This document shows positions 9,771 to 22,344 of a stretch of DNA of 64,000 bases, one piece after another. Position numbers and translations under genes: made by a program. This DNA is from Exobasidium rhododendri (Eukaryota; Basidiomycota; Exobasidiomycetes; Exobasidiales; Exobasidiaceae). The stretch covers positions 4,960,001 through 5,024,000 of the forward strand of contig CP110630.1 of assembly GCA_026210745.1 (NCBI GenBank), given 5' to 3'. Every line of letters begins with the position of its first letter. Position 1 is the first letter of the stretch. The notes under the pieces were generated by a model. The model did not search any database. It saw only the letters and a program-made list of their open reading frames with translations, and was not told the DNA's origin.

Positions 9771-12644
9771 ATGCCCAGCAATGTCCTGAGCATACCGCTC
9801 AAGGCATCTCCCCTTGCATCCTCATCCTTCTCGAAGGCTCTCCGAGCGCACATCGCAGAGTCGTTCACCGATACCCATCCAGATGCTTTCACAGATGACT
9901 ACAAAGAAGTGGCTCGACTGCGAGATCGGGTCGCTCACATGGACGTTCACACTGCCAATGTAGAAGCAGCTCTGAGGTAAGGCAAGCCAAACCAGCGCGA
10001 AAAAGAAGTTTCTTAGTATCAGTACTGACACCTTTTGAACTTCCAACAGATACCATGCCCAGCTCGTCTTCATGGGCACAAAGTTCCCTGCGGATGTGAG
10101 TAGGCAGCCACATTTGTTGGCAGAATGCTTTCTATCTGACAATCTGGGTCAAATTTTCCTTAGATCAATATCTCTTTTCCCTGGTCCGTCAGCTTTCCAA
10201 ACACCTTGCCTCTCTTCAGTGCTGGTCTTAATCTCGTAGAGAGTGATTCGCCCCCCGCTTCGCCTTCGACAAGCAACACGCCTCACCGTGCAAAATCATA
10301 CATGAAGATCTCTGGGAGCTCATACACCGTTGCTCACCCGGATCTCAATTACGAACGATCGGCTGTTCTCTTCTCTTTGGCAGCTCTGTACAGCTCACTA
10401 GGCACGGGAGAATCGAGGAAAGATGGTGAAAGTATCAAGAAAGCCATCGCCGCTTTCCAAACGTCTGCCGGCATCTTGCATTATATTCTCACCGAGATGG
10501 TTCCTCTGATTTCTCACCTCTCTTCTGGCATGAATGCTCGAAATGTGGATCCCGACGTGCAGCCAGCCATGCTTGGATGTCTTCGAGAGGCGATGTTGGC
10601 TCAGGCGCAAGAGTGCTTTTGGCAGAAGGCTGTTGTCGATCGGCTGAAAGATGCCACCATTGCAAAGCTGGCTGCACGAGTATCTGAATTGTACGGTAAT
10701 GCAATAGGACTTGCCACAAAGGGGGCCCTGGATGATGCGATAAAAGAAGGAGACGGTGGGTGTGAGCTACCACGGGTAAGTCGACCTACGCTGAGAGCAA
10801 TTGACGCTGATCGGTAGAACATCATAACTGAAAAGATCTCACTCTTCCCAGGAATGGCTGAACCACATGAGTATCAAGAAATGGCACTTTGCAGCAGCTT
10901 CGCAGTTCCGGAAAAGCTGTGAGGATCTAGGGGCGAATCGCTATGGAGATGAGATTGGAAGATTGAAGCTTGCGGAAGGACTCGTCAAGAAAGCCCTCGA
11001 TTCGCCGAAAAGGGGCACGTCGGAAGCTCTACAAGCTGATCTGAAGTCATTGCAAGCCGTCATTAGCACGAATCTTTCTCGTGCCATGAAAGATAACGAT
11101 CTGATCTACCTGGAACCAGTCACACCTGCAAGTAATCTGACACCGATCACGGCTGCTTCCATGGTCGACGCAAAAGTGCCCATCGAAGTCTCCAATCCTA
11201 TTCCCTATTTGCGCGACACGCCTGCTCCAGCGTACGGCAAACCACTGTTCCGAGAGTTAGTGCCTTATGGTGTGCATGTGGCTATCAGTATATTCGAAGA
11301 GAGGAAGGAGTCTTTCATCCGAGAAGAACTGGAAATGAAGAGGGAGGAGCTAGATAATCTGGCAGCCAGTGCACTACAGTCACTAAATCTACCGGGGAGT
11401 CTACAAGCTTTAGAGCAGCCGGTCGGTCTACCTCCGTCGCTGTTACGTAAATCGGAAGAGGTCCAATCTGAAGGTGGACTTCGACGTTTAGAGACACTCG
11501 TGGACGATGTTGGGAGGGTAAGTCGAGTCGATGAGGATATATGGCGCGAAATCGCTTCTATACTTCGACAGGAAGAAACCGAGGACGCAAATGCTCGGCA
11601 ATTGCTGAACGAGCAAAACGTTCGTCGAGACGATAGTCAAGGCTCAACATATCGATTGAAACTTGACGAATTCGAACAGACGATGCTCCACGCCAGAGCA
11701 AGTGATCAACTGGTGAGGACAAAGTTGAGTGAATGGTCGCAGCCCATTGAAGTCTTGGGATCTGGACACGATGCCTTGTTGGCGTACGTCCCGGTGCAAG
11801 GAAGAGCGAATCAGTTGAATCAGGCTGAGAATGGCGCGGTCCGAGCCCTTCGAGTTGAACTGGAGGGGTTGGAGGATCTGAGAGATAGTCGAGCGACCAT
11901 CTCAGAGGAAGCTAAAGTGATGTCCAAGAGGCATGACATTCGACCTACCATTATGCGAGAAGCCGGAATGATTGCTAGCAGGAGCAATGCGCCTCTCATC
12001 ATAGAAGCGGCGCACTTTGAACCACTGCTCGAACAAGAGATGCAAGGATATGAGACGCTGCGTAAGGAGATGGAATACAGTGAAAAGGAGCAGGAAGAAA
12101 GATTGGAGATTATTCGTCAGAAAAACGACGATTTCATCGAGGCAAGAAAGGGGGATAAAATTGCCAAGAAGCGAGAAGAAGCCCTGCAGATGATGGATCT
12201 GTCTTACTCGAAATATCGAGAGTTGTCTGCCAATCTGGTCGAGGGACTTAAGGTGAGTTGCGATCAAGTGTTGCGTTGAATGCAGTTCCAAACAGTTGGG
12301 CGCGTCTTACTTAACCCACCACCCTTGTTCGACTGCAGTTCTACAACTCGCTCGCAAAGTTGATGAGTGACTTTCGTGACAACGTCAAGCAGTGGCATCG
12401 ATCTCGTCAAATGGATATTGCCGAATTGAACAACAGAGCCAAGCAACAGTCTATGAACACAGCTGCAACCTTATCTCCTGTACGACCGAAAGCGTCCGTT
12501 GCAGGAGCTGCTACCACCTCTTCGTCTACTCCAAAGCGCACCACTCGATCCCAAGCCCGCGAAGCTGCAGAAGCCGACAAAGACATGCAAATGCCGCCAA
12601 AGTGGGGCGCATGGCAGGGTGGAGATATTCGCTTCAATGACTGA
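9771..12644 (+). CDS. RIM20: pH-response protein PalA/Rim20 (Bro1 domain)
   Basis: Scaffold of the ambient-pH pathway. It binds ESCRT-III (Snf7) through its Bro1 domain and the PacC/Rim101 transcription factor through its V-shaped middle domain. Exons: 9771-9976, 10050-10095, 10164-10775, 10852-12252, 12339-12644; 856 residues, all four introns 68-86 nt. It opens with MPSNVLSIPLK, as PalA proteins do. The Bro1 core includes NISFPWSVSF and the block LNYERSAVLFSLAALYSSLG (residues near 140-160), with the helical-repeat region around ECFWQKAV and EWLNHMSIKKWHFAAASQFRKS. A coiled-coil ALIX_LYPXL_bnd-like region fills about 370-780. The C-terminal tail carries Ser/Thr/Arg-rich and MPPKWGAWQGGDIRF segments. 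No long proline-rich ALIX/Bro1 tail is visible, favouring Rim20 over the Bro1/Vps31 paralogue. The next gene lies 760 bp downstream on the same strand. Confidence 0.85.
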
Positions 12645-13404
12645 AAGTAGTCATGAGTTTACCGCATGTGTATCAATGCAATCATATCACTGGTGTCCCA
12701 GTATGCTGCCCAACACCCTCGATTGAGAGAGTAGGAGATCGGAAAAGAACCAAATTTCACGCTTGAAGCGCTCCTCGAACGCGCTGTCTATCCAAGCACC
12801 TTCCTGATACAGTGAACCATAAAAAAAAAAAAAAGAGTTTCAAAGTTAATGAGACAAATCTGCGCTTTAAGGCAATGTAGAGCCACCAGCCTAGAAGGGA
12901 AACCACAAAGTTACGTAGAACAAGGAGGGAGAGAAGAGAATGCTGCAGTGTGAAGCCACTCTGGCACGTTGTAAACCATCAAAGGATAGTTCAATCTCTC
13001 TCGACTTTGGAGATAGAATAACAAATCTTGCGATTCGCTATTAAAATCTCAACCCTCCTTGAACGATGAGGACTTCTAAACCACAAGGGCGCGCGAAATT
13101 TGGACTTTGATTCTCGAAGGAAACCCGTTGCCAGGTAAATTTTATCCGTTGAGCTATGAAGCGCCGGTTATGTTTTGACACGATTTGAAAATTAATTATA
13201 CACTCTGCGTAATCATAGGGCGATTACCGGGTGGCAGTGCGATGATGATGAATTTGATTTCAGAGCGACCCTCTTTTAACATTTTTCAATGGGGATCGGG
13301 CTATCCACTTGCTCCACCTTGAATCACTCTTCTCCACAACACACTCACGAGATCTTCTTTAGTATCTAGCTTTCAGATCAAATCATCACAGACATATACA
13401 CAAC
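12645..13404. other. Intergenic region downstream of Rim20, upstream of zinc-ribbon gene
   Basis: Holds the Rim20 3' end and the promoter of the zinc-ribbon gene. An A14 run is at 12821-12834. The tRNA-like stretch near 13090-13165 was examined and rejected. I see no coding frame of interest. Confidence 0.5.
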
Positions 13405-14322
13405 ATGGTGAGTGTGTGCGACACTGGGTGCAGTGACTGCAGCAACCTTGCTCTCGCACTGCTTGAGCATAGAGTGGCAATTGGGCAAGCAGTATGGTCT
13501 ATAAATAGCCCGCTGGACGAGGGGAATGGGGAAAGACGCAGCACTCGCACGACCACAGCTTACTCCTGCTGAAGATGTGGTGATGTCGTTTGCCAGAGCA
13601 ACATCAACTGACACTGCCCCATGAACTACCATCTCTTCTCTCCCTCTTCTTTCTGCACTGCAGGATATCTTCTTCTGTGAGTGATGGCTACCCACAGTGA
13701 CGTAGACAAGCACTCCAACTCACTACGTGCCGTCTTCTGCCCCTCTTCCCTAAATCGTATGTACAGGCCTCCCTATCATCTTTGGTTGCCCTACCAAGAT
13801 CAAGCAAGACGGTGGCGGGCAAGCGTGAGTCAGCTGAGCCCAAGGAACGGAAGCTCTGCTACACATCAGCACACTGACACGACTCCACCTATAACATCTC
13901 TCAGTCACATCTGCCCAAGATGTCACAATGCTCAGGTAGTGACTGGAAAGAGTCGCACATGGTTCGAGCTGTGCTGGGTTCCACTAGTGCGTACAACGGG
14001 GATCTAGATGTGAGCGGATGATGACCATGTTTGCTCACCTTTCTTTCTCCCCCTCCCCCTCCCCCTTCTTCCCAACTTCGACCTAACAATAGATCCCCTT
14101 CAAGTCCAAACATGTGCGTCGCTACGTCTGGCTCTTGTACACTCAAGGGCATACACTGATCAATTCCTGCTTCCATTCTCTTCACAGATCTATATCTGCG
14201 GAATCTGTCAGTGGCAAGCTCCCACCGACGGTCAATTCCAGCCTCCAGTGGCAGGCGGAGGACCAGGCTACCAGAACAATCCAATGGGGGGCAATCAAGG
14301 CTATCCTCCAAAGCCGCAATAG
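13405..14322 (+). CDS. Small zinc-ribbon (zf-ribbon 15-like) protein, six exons
   Basis: Conserved fungal protein of unknown molecular role, assembled wholly from splice signals. Exons: 13405-13407 (ATG only), 13664-13676 (13 nt), 13767-13824, 13905-13986, 14093-14113 (21 nt), 14188-14322; 103 residues. The product begins MDIFFCLPIIFGCPTKIKQ, continues with HICPRCHNAQVVTGKSRTWFELCWVPLIPFKSKHV and then YICGICQW. Two CxxC knuckles (CPRC and CGIC) flank the WFELCWVPLIPF block, the arrangement of the zinc-ribbon 15 family. The tail is Gly/Pro/Gln-rich. Each junction keeps the frame. The donor at exon 4 is gtgcgt, chosen because it restores VPLIPFKSKH. Intron 1 (256 nt) is unusually long for the window and contains TATAAATA at 13500-13507. 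Confidence 0.8.
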
Positions 14323-14612
14323 ACAAGCTTTGTCGATAACATCTGCGATGCCTGTTTATGCCTTGTCTTTCTATCCGACGTTGATCATCGGCCCTTCTAT
14401 TGCCGCTACATGTACTTTATAATGTGCGCGAATACTACGCTTTCCAGAGACCTCACACTGGACAGTACTTACCATACGAGTACACCAGGAGACCGGGGGA
14501 CCAGTGGGACAGATATGAAGTAGGAGTCTGCAATTCAACGAGGATATACGATTGTCTACTGCTGCTATGTTTCTTGTGTGTTGCTACAATTTCAACTTCA
14601 TCTTCCATCTTT

Positions 14613-17600
14613 TCAGTCTCCATGCAATCGAGCCTTCAGTCTCTCAAGCCGCTCCTCGACTGAAGTGAGATTGTCTCTCATGCTCTCGTACCTCCAGTCT
14701 AGCCCGCTCAATACGGAAACGTTTCCCGGCCCATCCATGCTGTCTCCCTCTCCTCCAAACAGAGTTTGCCTCGCGCCGGCCGAGTGAGGTCGTTGTGCAG
14801 AGAGACTGCCACTCAGTCTTTCCACATCTTCTACGCAGCCACCACCGCCCCGGTCAGTCATTATCGTCAATCGGCTTCCTTTCTTACCCAACGGTCGACC
14901 ACTGTTCCTTCGACTCTGCAAGGAACGGAATTGCGTCGTGCCAGTACCTTGAAGAACTTCCATGATATCTTCGCTTTCTTTACTTCGTAAGGGGAACATG
15001 GACGCTCTTCTCATGCCTTGATAATTATGCTTTTCTGACTCTACATCTCCTCCAAACGCATCTGGAAAGGAAGGGATGCTTGGACTGCTGACCGCGCTAA
15101 AGACTTCTTCCTCTCCCCCTCCTCTCAAGCCGGTCAAGTTGCGGTTGCTAATCTTTGGCTGCAAGATTTGAATGGACCTAACTCGTCTTGGCCCCCTCTT
15201 CGATACTGTTTGATTCACATTGACACTCTGGTTAGTCGTCAAAGTTGGATCGACCGATTCCAGCGTTTGGTCAGGATTGATTCCTTTGCGATACTGCGAT
15301 AGCATTTCAGTGCTGTCTTGTCTCCTCATCCTCTGCCTTGAGGTCATATCATCTCGCTTGAGTTGCGCAATAAGGGCAGATTTAGGTGGAGAAGAGTATC
15401 GTTGGTCGTAGTCACTGCTGTTGTCAGCTGACGAGTGTAAAGAGGTGGTGGAACGATTGGCATTCGCCGTCAAACCTATCACTTCTAAGTTACCGTTGAT
15501 GTTGCCGTTGCCGTTGCCATTGCTGTTGCTCTTGCTCTTGCGGTCGAAGGAGCTCTCTTGCCTGTTTCTGGAAGACGGGACATCGATGTCTGCATTGCTG
15601 CTCTCGCTCGTCAATGACAGGTTCTGAAACGAGGTAAGGAGAGGGCTTCCTGATCGCGAGGCAATCTTGGTGGGTGTTGCAAGATCTTGTGCTTTGAGAA
15701 GCAATTGTCGCGCACTCTTCTTCTTGTTCAATTTTGCCCTTTCATCGTGCCTGTTCCAGAAGGAAGGAAGCACCAGTCGATTCTGACTAGTAGATGACGG
15801 CACGCCTTTCTCTTTGTTATTCCATTCTGGCGGTGGGGAAGACGACGAAGAGGAAGACGACGAAACGGAGGAAGCAGGAGAGACAGAGGCTATGCTAGGC
15901 GCCCTTTTGGGTGAGACCTTACCGACTCCTTGTGTCGGCTTTTCTACTCGAGTCTCACTATTTTGACTGAGAAATCGAGTCAGATTTGGCCGCTTCCCTT
16001 GAAAGGCACCGCTCAGCGCGCCCAGGCCGAATGCAGAAGTAGAGGAGGTGGAAGGGGGCGCTTTCTTTGGCAGCTCAATCGGCCCCTCTCCTCTTCGTCC
16101 TTCAGTACTATGTGTTTGCACAGCATCTAGGACACTGTCTGTTGCTGCGAGCGGTAGAAGCGGTCTCCTTTTGGCTGTCGTGATGGACGTTGGCACGTTG
16201 TCCTTCTTCATCATCAACGTCTTCTTCATCTTCCTTTCTTCCAACTCCTTGACAAATTCCGTTCTACCCTTTCGAGCACTCTGCACGACTGCCAATTGCA
16301 ACTCCTTCCACGCTTCCCGCTCCGAAATGTCTCTCTTGATGTTACTACCACCGGAGCATCGTGAGTCGGAACCTTCTCCTGTACCTGAGCTGGAAGACCT
16401 AGCTCTCTCCGCATCTTTCCTTTCAAGTATGGAAGAAGGTAGTCTTGCCGGAGCAGCAGCAGGAGTCTTCCGCGGTCTCGCCACTGTCGCAACAGGAAAG
16501 GGATAGGGTGAGGCAGGGACGTTATGTCTTGATGACGAAGAGGGAGGGTTGGCAGGAGTTTGTAACAAGTTTGACATCATCTGCTGTCGATCATCCTGAC
16601 TTGCCATGTTGGGCATGGAAGTTTTGCGAAGAGGTGTGGCAAAGCCGCGGTAGATTTCATGCTCTACTGTCTCACTGCGGACCCTTGAAGCGGTCTCCAT
16701 CGCTCTTCTGCGTAGATTATGAGCAACGGAAGGGTGGAAGGGAGTCGATTGAACAGGTGGTGGCGTCGGTGCGATTGAGCTGTCGTACTCTTTGCACGGC
16801 GTCGACACCATCGGCAATCTAGCGAAAGAAGCTTGTGGGCTGTCGAGAAAGGTACCAGCAGTCACACTATCAGGTGAAGAGATGGGGCTAGGCATCCTTT
16901 CCAAGACTGCTCGAACGACTTCAGCCACCGGCTCAAACATTTTCTGACCAGGAACGTAGGAGAATCCGATCCAAGTAGGATCGAACTTCGACCACAACTT
17001 TTCAATCTCCATCGTCTTGCTAGTAGGCTGCTTTCTCTCCAGAGCTCTCCGAGTGGAAGGGGAGGAGTAGGTGACGGTAACACCGCTGTCGTCCTCGTCC
17101 GCCTCATCCTGTTCGTCCTGTTCATCTCCATGGGACCCTGCCTCCTCCTGGATCGCCTCGACTTTCATCGATCGAGAGTACTCCACCGAATTTGGAAACG
17201 CTGGAAAATCCTTCGGGTCACCGGTCCACATTCGAGACAAGTGAGTCGAATTTGAACGGTTTCCCTTCCATTGAGGACTGTGCAAGATGGAAGGCTCTTG
17301 TTGCCACATACTCGTCTCCCCAAACGAATTGCAACCTTGACCGACGGCTGCATCTAGATTGGGAACAAAGGGCACTGGTTCACCTTGCCATGGGTCGTCC
17401 CAGTCCACACCTCGAAAGAGAGGATGCGCTTTCACCTCTGCTGATGAAGTGAATCCTATCCTCTTTTCGTATTGACTGATCAGACGCCGAATCAGGTCTT
17501 GCAAATCCCCTGAGCAGCGCACCCACGAATCTAGTCGAAAGTACGTCTCATGATCTTTGATCATCTCCATCGTCTCCGCAATCTTCTCTGAAAAGAATGG

Positions 17601-18912
17601 CATTCTCTTGTAGACCATTTCAAACAAGACCACTCCCAAGCTCCACCAATCGCATTCTGGACCATACAACCCTGGACCGTCTGGTGGAGGCTCGTCGTCG
17701 TCTTCCTCTTCCCCTTCATCAACATCGTCCGTCGAGCGTGAATATTCCACACTCAAGAGCGAAGTCGATGCATCACCGCGCTCTTCTCGCTGAACCTTTC
17801 TCTCTTTCTTCCGGCTCATCAGATCGGCGGCGCAAAAGATCTCCGGTGCGATGTAGTCTGCCGTACCAATCAAGCAACAGTGCCGGTTGAGAACCCTCCT
17901 TTGTCTCACTTTACTTACTCTCGAAGAGTCTGCCTCTGGCAAATTGCCACTCGAAGGCACAAGATCAAAGTAGGTAAACGGTGCAGCACTAGCTAGGTCA
18001 CAAAGCAACAGGTGACCCGTCTTGTCAAACAGCCAATTACCCGGCTTGATATCCCTGTCAGGTCCGCGAACAAATCATGAATGGCGAGATTAACTTATGA
18101 AGGGGGGAGGGATGTGGCAAAAGTCGGACTCACCGATGCATGAAGCCTTGCTCGTGTATCCAGGCGATGGCAGCCACCATGTCGACAGCATACCTCTTCA
18201 CGTAACGCTCTGCAAGTAAGCCTCCAGACTTATTTCGAGCTTCATTAGAAGTCGGAGCTTCTCCAGCGCTTTCGAGAAAATGATATAGATCTCCTGCTGG
18301 ACAGTAGTCCATTAGAATGTGTAGACTACCAGGACTCTGGAAGGCGGCCACACAGGTCGGCGTGTAGGTCGTCTTTCCCAAATTCTCTTCTCGACATCGC
18401 CTTGAAAGCGTAAGCAGCCTTCTCTCCGTAACAGGAGCATTAGAACGATAGCCTCTCTTGGCGGCACCCTTTGTCGTCGATTTAAGAACGTAGATCTTGC
18501 GATCTAATCGACATCGGACCAGCTCAACAGTTCCTTCCCTATTCGACTCAAGGCAAGTAATAGAGCTTAGATCTCTGCTCGATTCCGATAGAGAAACATT
18601 CAAGAGTGACTTCAAAGCAGTCTGGGCCCCGTGTCGTATCGCATTGGCGTCGACAGTTGACGGGAATGGCGTAGACCATAGTATAGCTAGTGAAGTGTCG
18701 AGCTGTCTTCCCAAAATCTCTTCTTTGCTTGTGCTGTCGACTATACCAAGCGAAACTTGATGAGACGCAGCGGCTGAAGCGGCATTCTCATCAGTCTGAG
18801 GAATGAACCTGGCAGCTTTGAGCGCTTCTTGCCTTACTTGAGCTACGAGGGGTGACTCGATCAGTGTCTCTAGTTGAGTGTAGCGCTGGTGCCATGTCAA
18901 CGATTGGCTCAT
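14613..18912 (-). CDS. Divergent AGC-family protein kinase (DMPK/MRCK-like)
   Basis: Large kinase-like protein. Exon 1 18912-18134, intron 18133-18055 (79 nt), exon 2 18054-14613; 1406 residues. The kinase domain spans roughly 115-480. It shows Lys144 (YVLK), a likely alpha-C Glu163, MDYCPAGDLYHF hinge and HRDIKPGN (259-266), the last split by the intron. GTADYIAPEIF is near 323 and CDWWSLGVVLFEMVYKRMPFFSE follows, a pattern typical of MRCK/ROCK/NDR-type AGC kinases. An acidic insert separates APEIF from the CDWW segment. Two departures: the DFG motif reads DLA (279-281), and the glycine loop is degenerate (SNREGTVELV). The long C-terminal region is Ser-rich and low-complexity, ending in a short predicted coiled coil (SMRDNLTSVEERLERLKARL). 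I do not recognise a yeast orthologue with confidence. It is head-to-head with cullin-3. Confidence 0.75.
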
Positions 18913-19510
18913 TGGAGTTAAATTACAGGAGATGGGAGTACCCAGCCCGATGTTAACTCTACTTTGAAGAACATTAAAGGTTGCAAGGTGATTGATGGGA
19001 TGCGTCGTCTGTCGGGTCGTACGAATCAGTCTCGATCCGTCGACATGGGATGAGGGATGCTCTTCTTCTCCTGCTTACTCGTGTTGGTCCGTTGTTAACG
19101 TCTGACAGGTCGAAGGCAGCTTGGCAGCAACCAACCCACCGACCTTAAAAGATCAACACTTCTCACGCGTAATGATTAGGTCCACGTGAGAGAAGAGCAT
19201 GCTTCGAAATAGAAGTGCTAGAGTGTTTGAACGACATGCACATTACACTACCTTTGGACATCTATGGTGAACAGATCCGGCCTCTCCTTATCGTCTAGAC
19301 TACGTCATCTCTTTGTTGGTCACGGTAGTAAACTCAGCACTACTGCCGGCAGTCGTCAATCCTAAGGCTGCCTATTAGCCGACAAAGTTCAGAAACTTCA
19401 CTCATTTCTTGACTTATTCTGTGCCCCTCAACAGTAAGGAGACAGTCGCAGAAAGGGGACAGTCGTAGATAGGAGGTTGCCATAGCAATCAAGGCTCCAC
19501 CTTTACCGCC
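18913..19510. promoter_or_regulatory. Divergent promoter AGC kinase / cullin-3, with ACGCGT and CACGTG
   Basis: 598 bp between two start codons. ACGCGT (19165-19170) and CACGTG (19183-19188) lie 12 bp apart near the middle. CACGTG is 271 bp from the kinase ATG and 328 bp from the cullin ATG. No convincing coding sequence. Confidence 0.5.
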
Positions 19511-22344
19511 ATGTCGATGAATCAAAAAGGACGCCCTGCTTCTGCTCGCGGCAGCAGGATCAAAGGACCAAAAAAGGTGATTGCTTTCTTCTCCTTGCCT
19601 GCGCTTGAGTGAGCATTAACACCTTTCTCTCCTAATGTCAGCCCGGGCTCAAGATACCACTCGAAGAAATGTGGGATCGTTTAGCCAAGGGCATCAACCA
19701 CATCCAAAATCACAACATAAGCAATCTAAGCTATGAAGAACACTACCGATATGCTTATAATCTGGTTTTGGTGAGTAGTAGCGTCGGTGATGTTTCGCTA
19801 CTTTTCACACCTAGCCGAACGTTCACATTTGCACCTCTCCACCACACAGTATCAAAATGGTGATGTGCTGTACAGCGGCACCAAGCGACAAATCGAAGAG
19901 CATCTCGTCAGACTTTGCGCAGAGAAAATCGTACCGGCATTTCCTCCAGGCGGGGCTACATCAGCTCCGTCGAACATTGTCCTTCCTGATCAGCTTCTAA
20001 TGGTAGAAAATGCAGCAGTATCATCGTCAAAGGGAAAGGGAAAGGCGCCTGTGCGTGGAGATGTGAAGCAGGAGGAGGATTTGGACCAGGATGCTGGCGT
20101 CAATGGACTCTCCATGACGGCCATTCAGGGGGGAGATCGAGCAGACGCAGTAGCAAAGACACAAGCTGGCGAGAGATTTCTCAAAGCGATCAGAGATACC
20201 TGGGACGATCACTGTGCTTGCATGAGTAAGGTCCGAGATGTCCTCAAATATGTTGTGAGTAGATGGAAAGGGCATGTAAGGAGAATCAGGAGCACTTTCT
20301 CAGTTCACGTCCTTTCCCCTCTTCGCAGGACAAGGTCTACGTTGAGCCTGCAAAAGTACTACCTATATGGGACCTCGGACTGGAGTTGTTTCGTGACACT
20401 GTTCTACGCAGCAACAAATTCCCCATCCATACACACCTCTATACGACGTTACTCACCCAGGTTCAAATTGAGCGAGAAGGTTCCGTCATCAACCGTAGCG
20501 CTCTCAAATCAAATATAGACATGCTCACTTCTCTCACTCATCCTAGAAATGGCTACCCCGTTTCTAGTCGACCAACGGTGTACAAGCATGATTTTGAGCC
20601 AGCGTTTCTAGCCACCAGCGAGGAATTTTATCGTGCAGAAGCGGAACGACTGCTAGACAACAACGATGCTGCTCAGTACTTGCGACACGTCGAAAGAAGG
20701 TTCATCGAAGAAGAGGCAAGAGTTGCAGTGTACCTGTCCTCTCAGACAGATCGGCCATTGAGCAGATTACTGGAAAAGTGCCTCTTGTCACAACATCTCA
20801 AGACAATCTTGAACATGTCTGGAAGTGGGATCGTGACCATGTTGGACGACGATCGAGTGGAAGATTTGGCACGAATGTACAGGTTGTTCTGGAGAGTATC
20901 GGAGGGAGCCAATGTGATGAAGTTGGGCTTAAAGTCTTATGTAGGTTTTCGAGGCAGAGAAATCAACGAGCAGGTGTCCAATACAACGAAAGGAGGAGCA
21001 GCACTCGGCAGCAAGGACGATGAAGACGCGGACAACAGTAGCACGGTGAGAGCGGCGAATAGCGGAGCTGTTGCTGGTGCTACTGCCGCCACTGCTTCGA
21101 CACCGCAAGCGCAGGTAGCTCTCAAGTGGGTAGAGGATGTCTTGTCCTTTAAAAACAAATTTGACCATATTTGGAGAGTCAGCTTTCAGGAAGACAAGGG
21201 ATGTGAAACGTCGATAAATGAAGCTTTTGAAACATTCGTAAATAGCAATTCAAGAGCGCCGGAGTTTATCTCCTTGTTCATTGATGAGAATCTCAAGAAA
21301 GGTCTTAAAGGCAAGACGGAAGAAGAAGTAGAAGAGACGTTGAATCGAACGATTACCGTGTTTCGATTCTTGCATGAAAAGGATGTCTTTGAGCGATACT
21401 ATAAGGGTCACTTGGCAAAGAGGCTGTTACAAGGTCGAAGTGTGTCCGATGACGCAGAAAGAGGCATGATGGCAAAGCTGAAGATCGAATGTGGTCACGG
21501 CTACGTTCAAAAATTACAAGGAATGCTCAATGATATGAAGGTTTCTGAGGAAACGATGGACTTCTTCAACGAAAGCATCCAACGATCGAAGAAATCCATG
21601 CCATTTGATATCAGCGTCAACGTCCTCACTTCCACGTACTGGCCCATCAGTGCCCAATCGCAACCTTGTACAATGGCGCCGTCTATGGTCGAAGCAAGAG
21701 TAGCGTTTGAACGATTCTATCAGTCACGACACAGTGGAAGATTGCTGACATGGCATCCTAATCACGGTAGTGCTGATATTCGAGTGCAATTTAAGTCAAA
21801 ACGACATGAGCTGAACGTGAGCACGTACGCTATGGTCATTCTACTCCTATTCGAGAAGATGGACGCAAAGGAACGACTGAGCTGGAAGACTATTCAAGAG
21901 AGCACCGGCATCTCCGACCAAGAACTGAATAGAACGCTACAGAGTTTAGCTTGTGCAAAGTACAAGATCTTGCTTAAAGAACCAAAAGGGAGAGAAGTGG
22001 GTAAAGAAGACACTTTTGCTTTCAACGAAGGCTTCCAATGCAACCTGGCAAGAATCAAGATCGCACAAATCGCAGCAAGAGTAGAGACAAGTACCGAAAG
22101 AAAGGAAACCACGGAAAAGGTGGAAGAAGAGAGAAAGAATCAAGTCGAAGCTTGCATCGTTCGAGTGATGAAAGATCGCAAGACAATGACACACAATGAA
22201 CTGGTGAACGAAGTCATTCGGCAACTGACGATACGATTTCAGCCTACACCGCAATTGGTCAAAAGAAGAATCGAAAGCCTGATAGATCGTGAGTACCTGG
22301 AGCGAAGTGAAGCATCCATGAACGTCTACAACTACCAAGCATGA
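19511..22344 (+). CDS. CUL3: Cullin-3 ubiquitin ligase scaffold
   Basis: Scaffold of BTB-CUL3-RING E3 ligases. Exons: 19511-19576, 19642-19770, 19850-20254, 20329-22344; 871 residues. The N-terminal cullin repeat includes EEMWDRLAKGINHIQNHNISNLSYEEHYRYAYNLVLYQNGDVLYSG, where the family has LY...Y.LVL...G..LY.G. The cullin homology domain includes FRFLHEKDVFERYYKGHLAKRLL and LKIECGHGY. A winged-helix C-terminus follows, with the neddylation motif IVRVMKDRKTMTHNELV and VKRRIESLIDREYLER before the terminal YNYQA. The IVRxMKxRK context marks the probable Nedd8-acceptor lysine. A low-complexity Ala/Ser/Gly insert interrupts the middle of the protein (nt about 20995-21110). CUL3 rather than CUL1 or CUL4 is judged from the N-terminal sequence. 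Confidence 0.88.

Noticed and set aside
13090-13165. tRNA-like sequence on the minus strand with an A-box match (TAGCTCAACGG)
   Set aside because: No matching B box, D stem does not close (no GAGC partner), and acceptor and T stems do not pair. Chance or a decayed fragment at best.
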